This document shows positions 63,165 through 64,000 of a DNA stretch of 64,000 nucleotides, piece by piece. This DNA is from Archivesica marissinica (Eukaryota; Mollusca; Bivalvia; Venerida; Vesicomyidae). The stretch spans positions 19,521,973 to 19,585,972 of the forward strand of contig CM026386.1 in assembly GCA_014843695.1 (NCBI GenBank), given 5' to 3'. Both the position numbers and the translations under genes were made by a program. The notes below the pieces were generated by a model that worked only from the letters and a program-made list of their open reading frames with translations, did no database searches and had not been told where the DNA came from. The stretch's first letter is position 1; every line of letters begins with the position of its first letter.

Positions 63165-64000
63165 TACTTGGTGCCTAGTTTGCAGATATTCGCTTTGGGT
63201 TCTCTGTTTTCAAGGCTCATTGGTCCTTCGGCTGTCATTTAGTAGTCGCTTTGTCATTGTGTGCTTTGATCTCTTTAATGTTATCATTCACTTTTGATAT
63301 TCACTTTGGGTGTTTTGTTGCTATTTTTTATTGTATGTTTTTGGTATGTGGCTTAAAGTTGCACCAACAGCTTAGGTTATATGGCGACTATTCAGCTATT
63401 GGTGGAGGAAGACCCCCCAGGTGCCTCTCTGAGCCAGTAGTTCATGCACAGGAAGGTATTGAGGTAGAACCACCAACTTTCGAACCACCAACTTTCATCA
63501 AGCTTCCTCACAATAATGAATTTGACATCCCCAGTAGATTCGATCCTTCAAATACTTTTGACGTCAACTACCATAATCGTTATCTGTTTTTACAGTGGTT
63601 GTCTCCTTTCCTGCACTTTTTATTCTTTGTTTTTACACATTGGGTTCTTTACTAGATTGGGTTCTCACACTGGATGCTTTGTTGTTGTTGTTGTTGTTGT
63701 TCACTTTTGATTCCTTACTGTTATTAAAGGATTTTGGTTTTGTGCCATTATTAATCAACTTTGGTTTCTTTAATGTTATTATTCATATTGTGATTGTCGT
63801 TATTCACATTGGGTTCTGTACTGTTTTTATTCGCTTTTGAATTCTTTACTGTTATTAAACGTTTTTGGTTTTGCGCCGTTATTAATCACTTTGGTTTCTT
63901 TATTGTGTTTGTCGTTATTCACATTTGGTTCTGTATTGTTTTCATTCACCTTTGAGTTCTTTACTGTTATTCACTTTGGGTTTTTTACTTTTGTTATGTA
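63165..64000. other. Upstream of the TRIM-like gene; degenerate T-rich repeats
   Basis: From about 63590 the motif TTTACTGTTATTCACTTTGG GTT recurs imperfectly. (GTT)n is at 63682-63702. No promoter element can be named with confidence. Confidence 0.5.

Overview
This is eukaryotic nuclear DNA: large introns with GT/AG junctions, tRNA-headed SINEs, MITEs, DNA transposons and many minisatellites. The protein sequences and repeat repertoire suggest a lophotrochozoan, probably a mollusc. That placement is inference, because no marker names the species. The window holds three host genes and a dense layer of mobile and tandem repeats.

POLE (2258-40500, + strand) is the main gene. I can place 22 consecutive exons whose phases join perfectly into 1,125 codons plus a stop. 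They encode the C-terminal half of the DNA polymerase epsilon catalytic subunit: the inactive polymerase-like half and the terminal CysA/CysB metal-binding modules. The N-terminal catalytic half lies upstream of the window. MRPL45 (from 49057, + strand) follows after about 8.5 kb of repeat-rich intergenic DNA. Seven phase-compatible exons (247 codons) are visible, and the last part of the protein is not in the window. A TRIM-like B-box/coiled-coil/propeller gene (63164 to 59246, - strand, two coding exons, 600 codons) lies downstream and may be nested in a MRPL45 intron.

Repeat names used here. SINE-C: tRNA-Ser/Leu-like head and a body with an AGTACTGGTTAACC core; ten copies, all on +. SINE-D: tRNA head and a body ending near AATTTGTATAAAC. 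SINE-E: tRNA-Thr-like head. SINE-G, SINE-H, SINE-I: three further tRNA-headed families. MITE-A: TIR CAGTCAAACCTG with TA flanks, pogo/Tigger type, and many internal AAGCAGCC motifs. MITE-B: TIR ACCGTATTTACTC. MITE-L: TIR GGTTATAAAAC. MITE-P: piggyBac type with TTAA target sites. Autonomous relics are a nearly intact Tc1-like element (2916-4546), a pogo/Tigger-like element with a C-terminal PHD-like finger (about 14.5-17.5 kb), an RTE-type non-LTR tail and a reverse transcriptase fragment.

The most unusual signal is a set of minisatellites whose repeat unit is a copied exon-intron junction. Four POLE 5' splice sites (exons w6, w8, w13, w16) and one MRPL45 3' splice site (exon 6) are tandemly duplicated. 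At POLE w13 each 38-bp unit has an acceptor-like tract, a 15-nt in-frame exon copy and a GTAAGC donor, so the array looks like a series of potential micro-exons. A second unusual array (21050-21700) is a 40-bp satellite that grew out of the SINE-C body. The largest arrays (33181-36890) lie in one POLE intron and contain a 1,000-N assembly gap.
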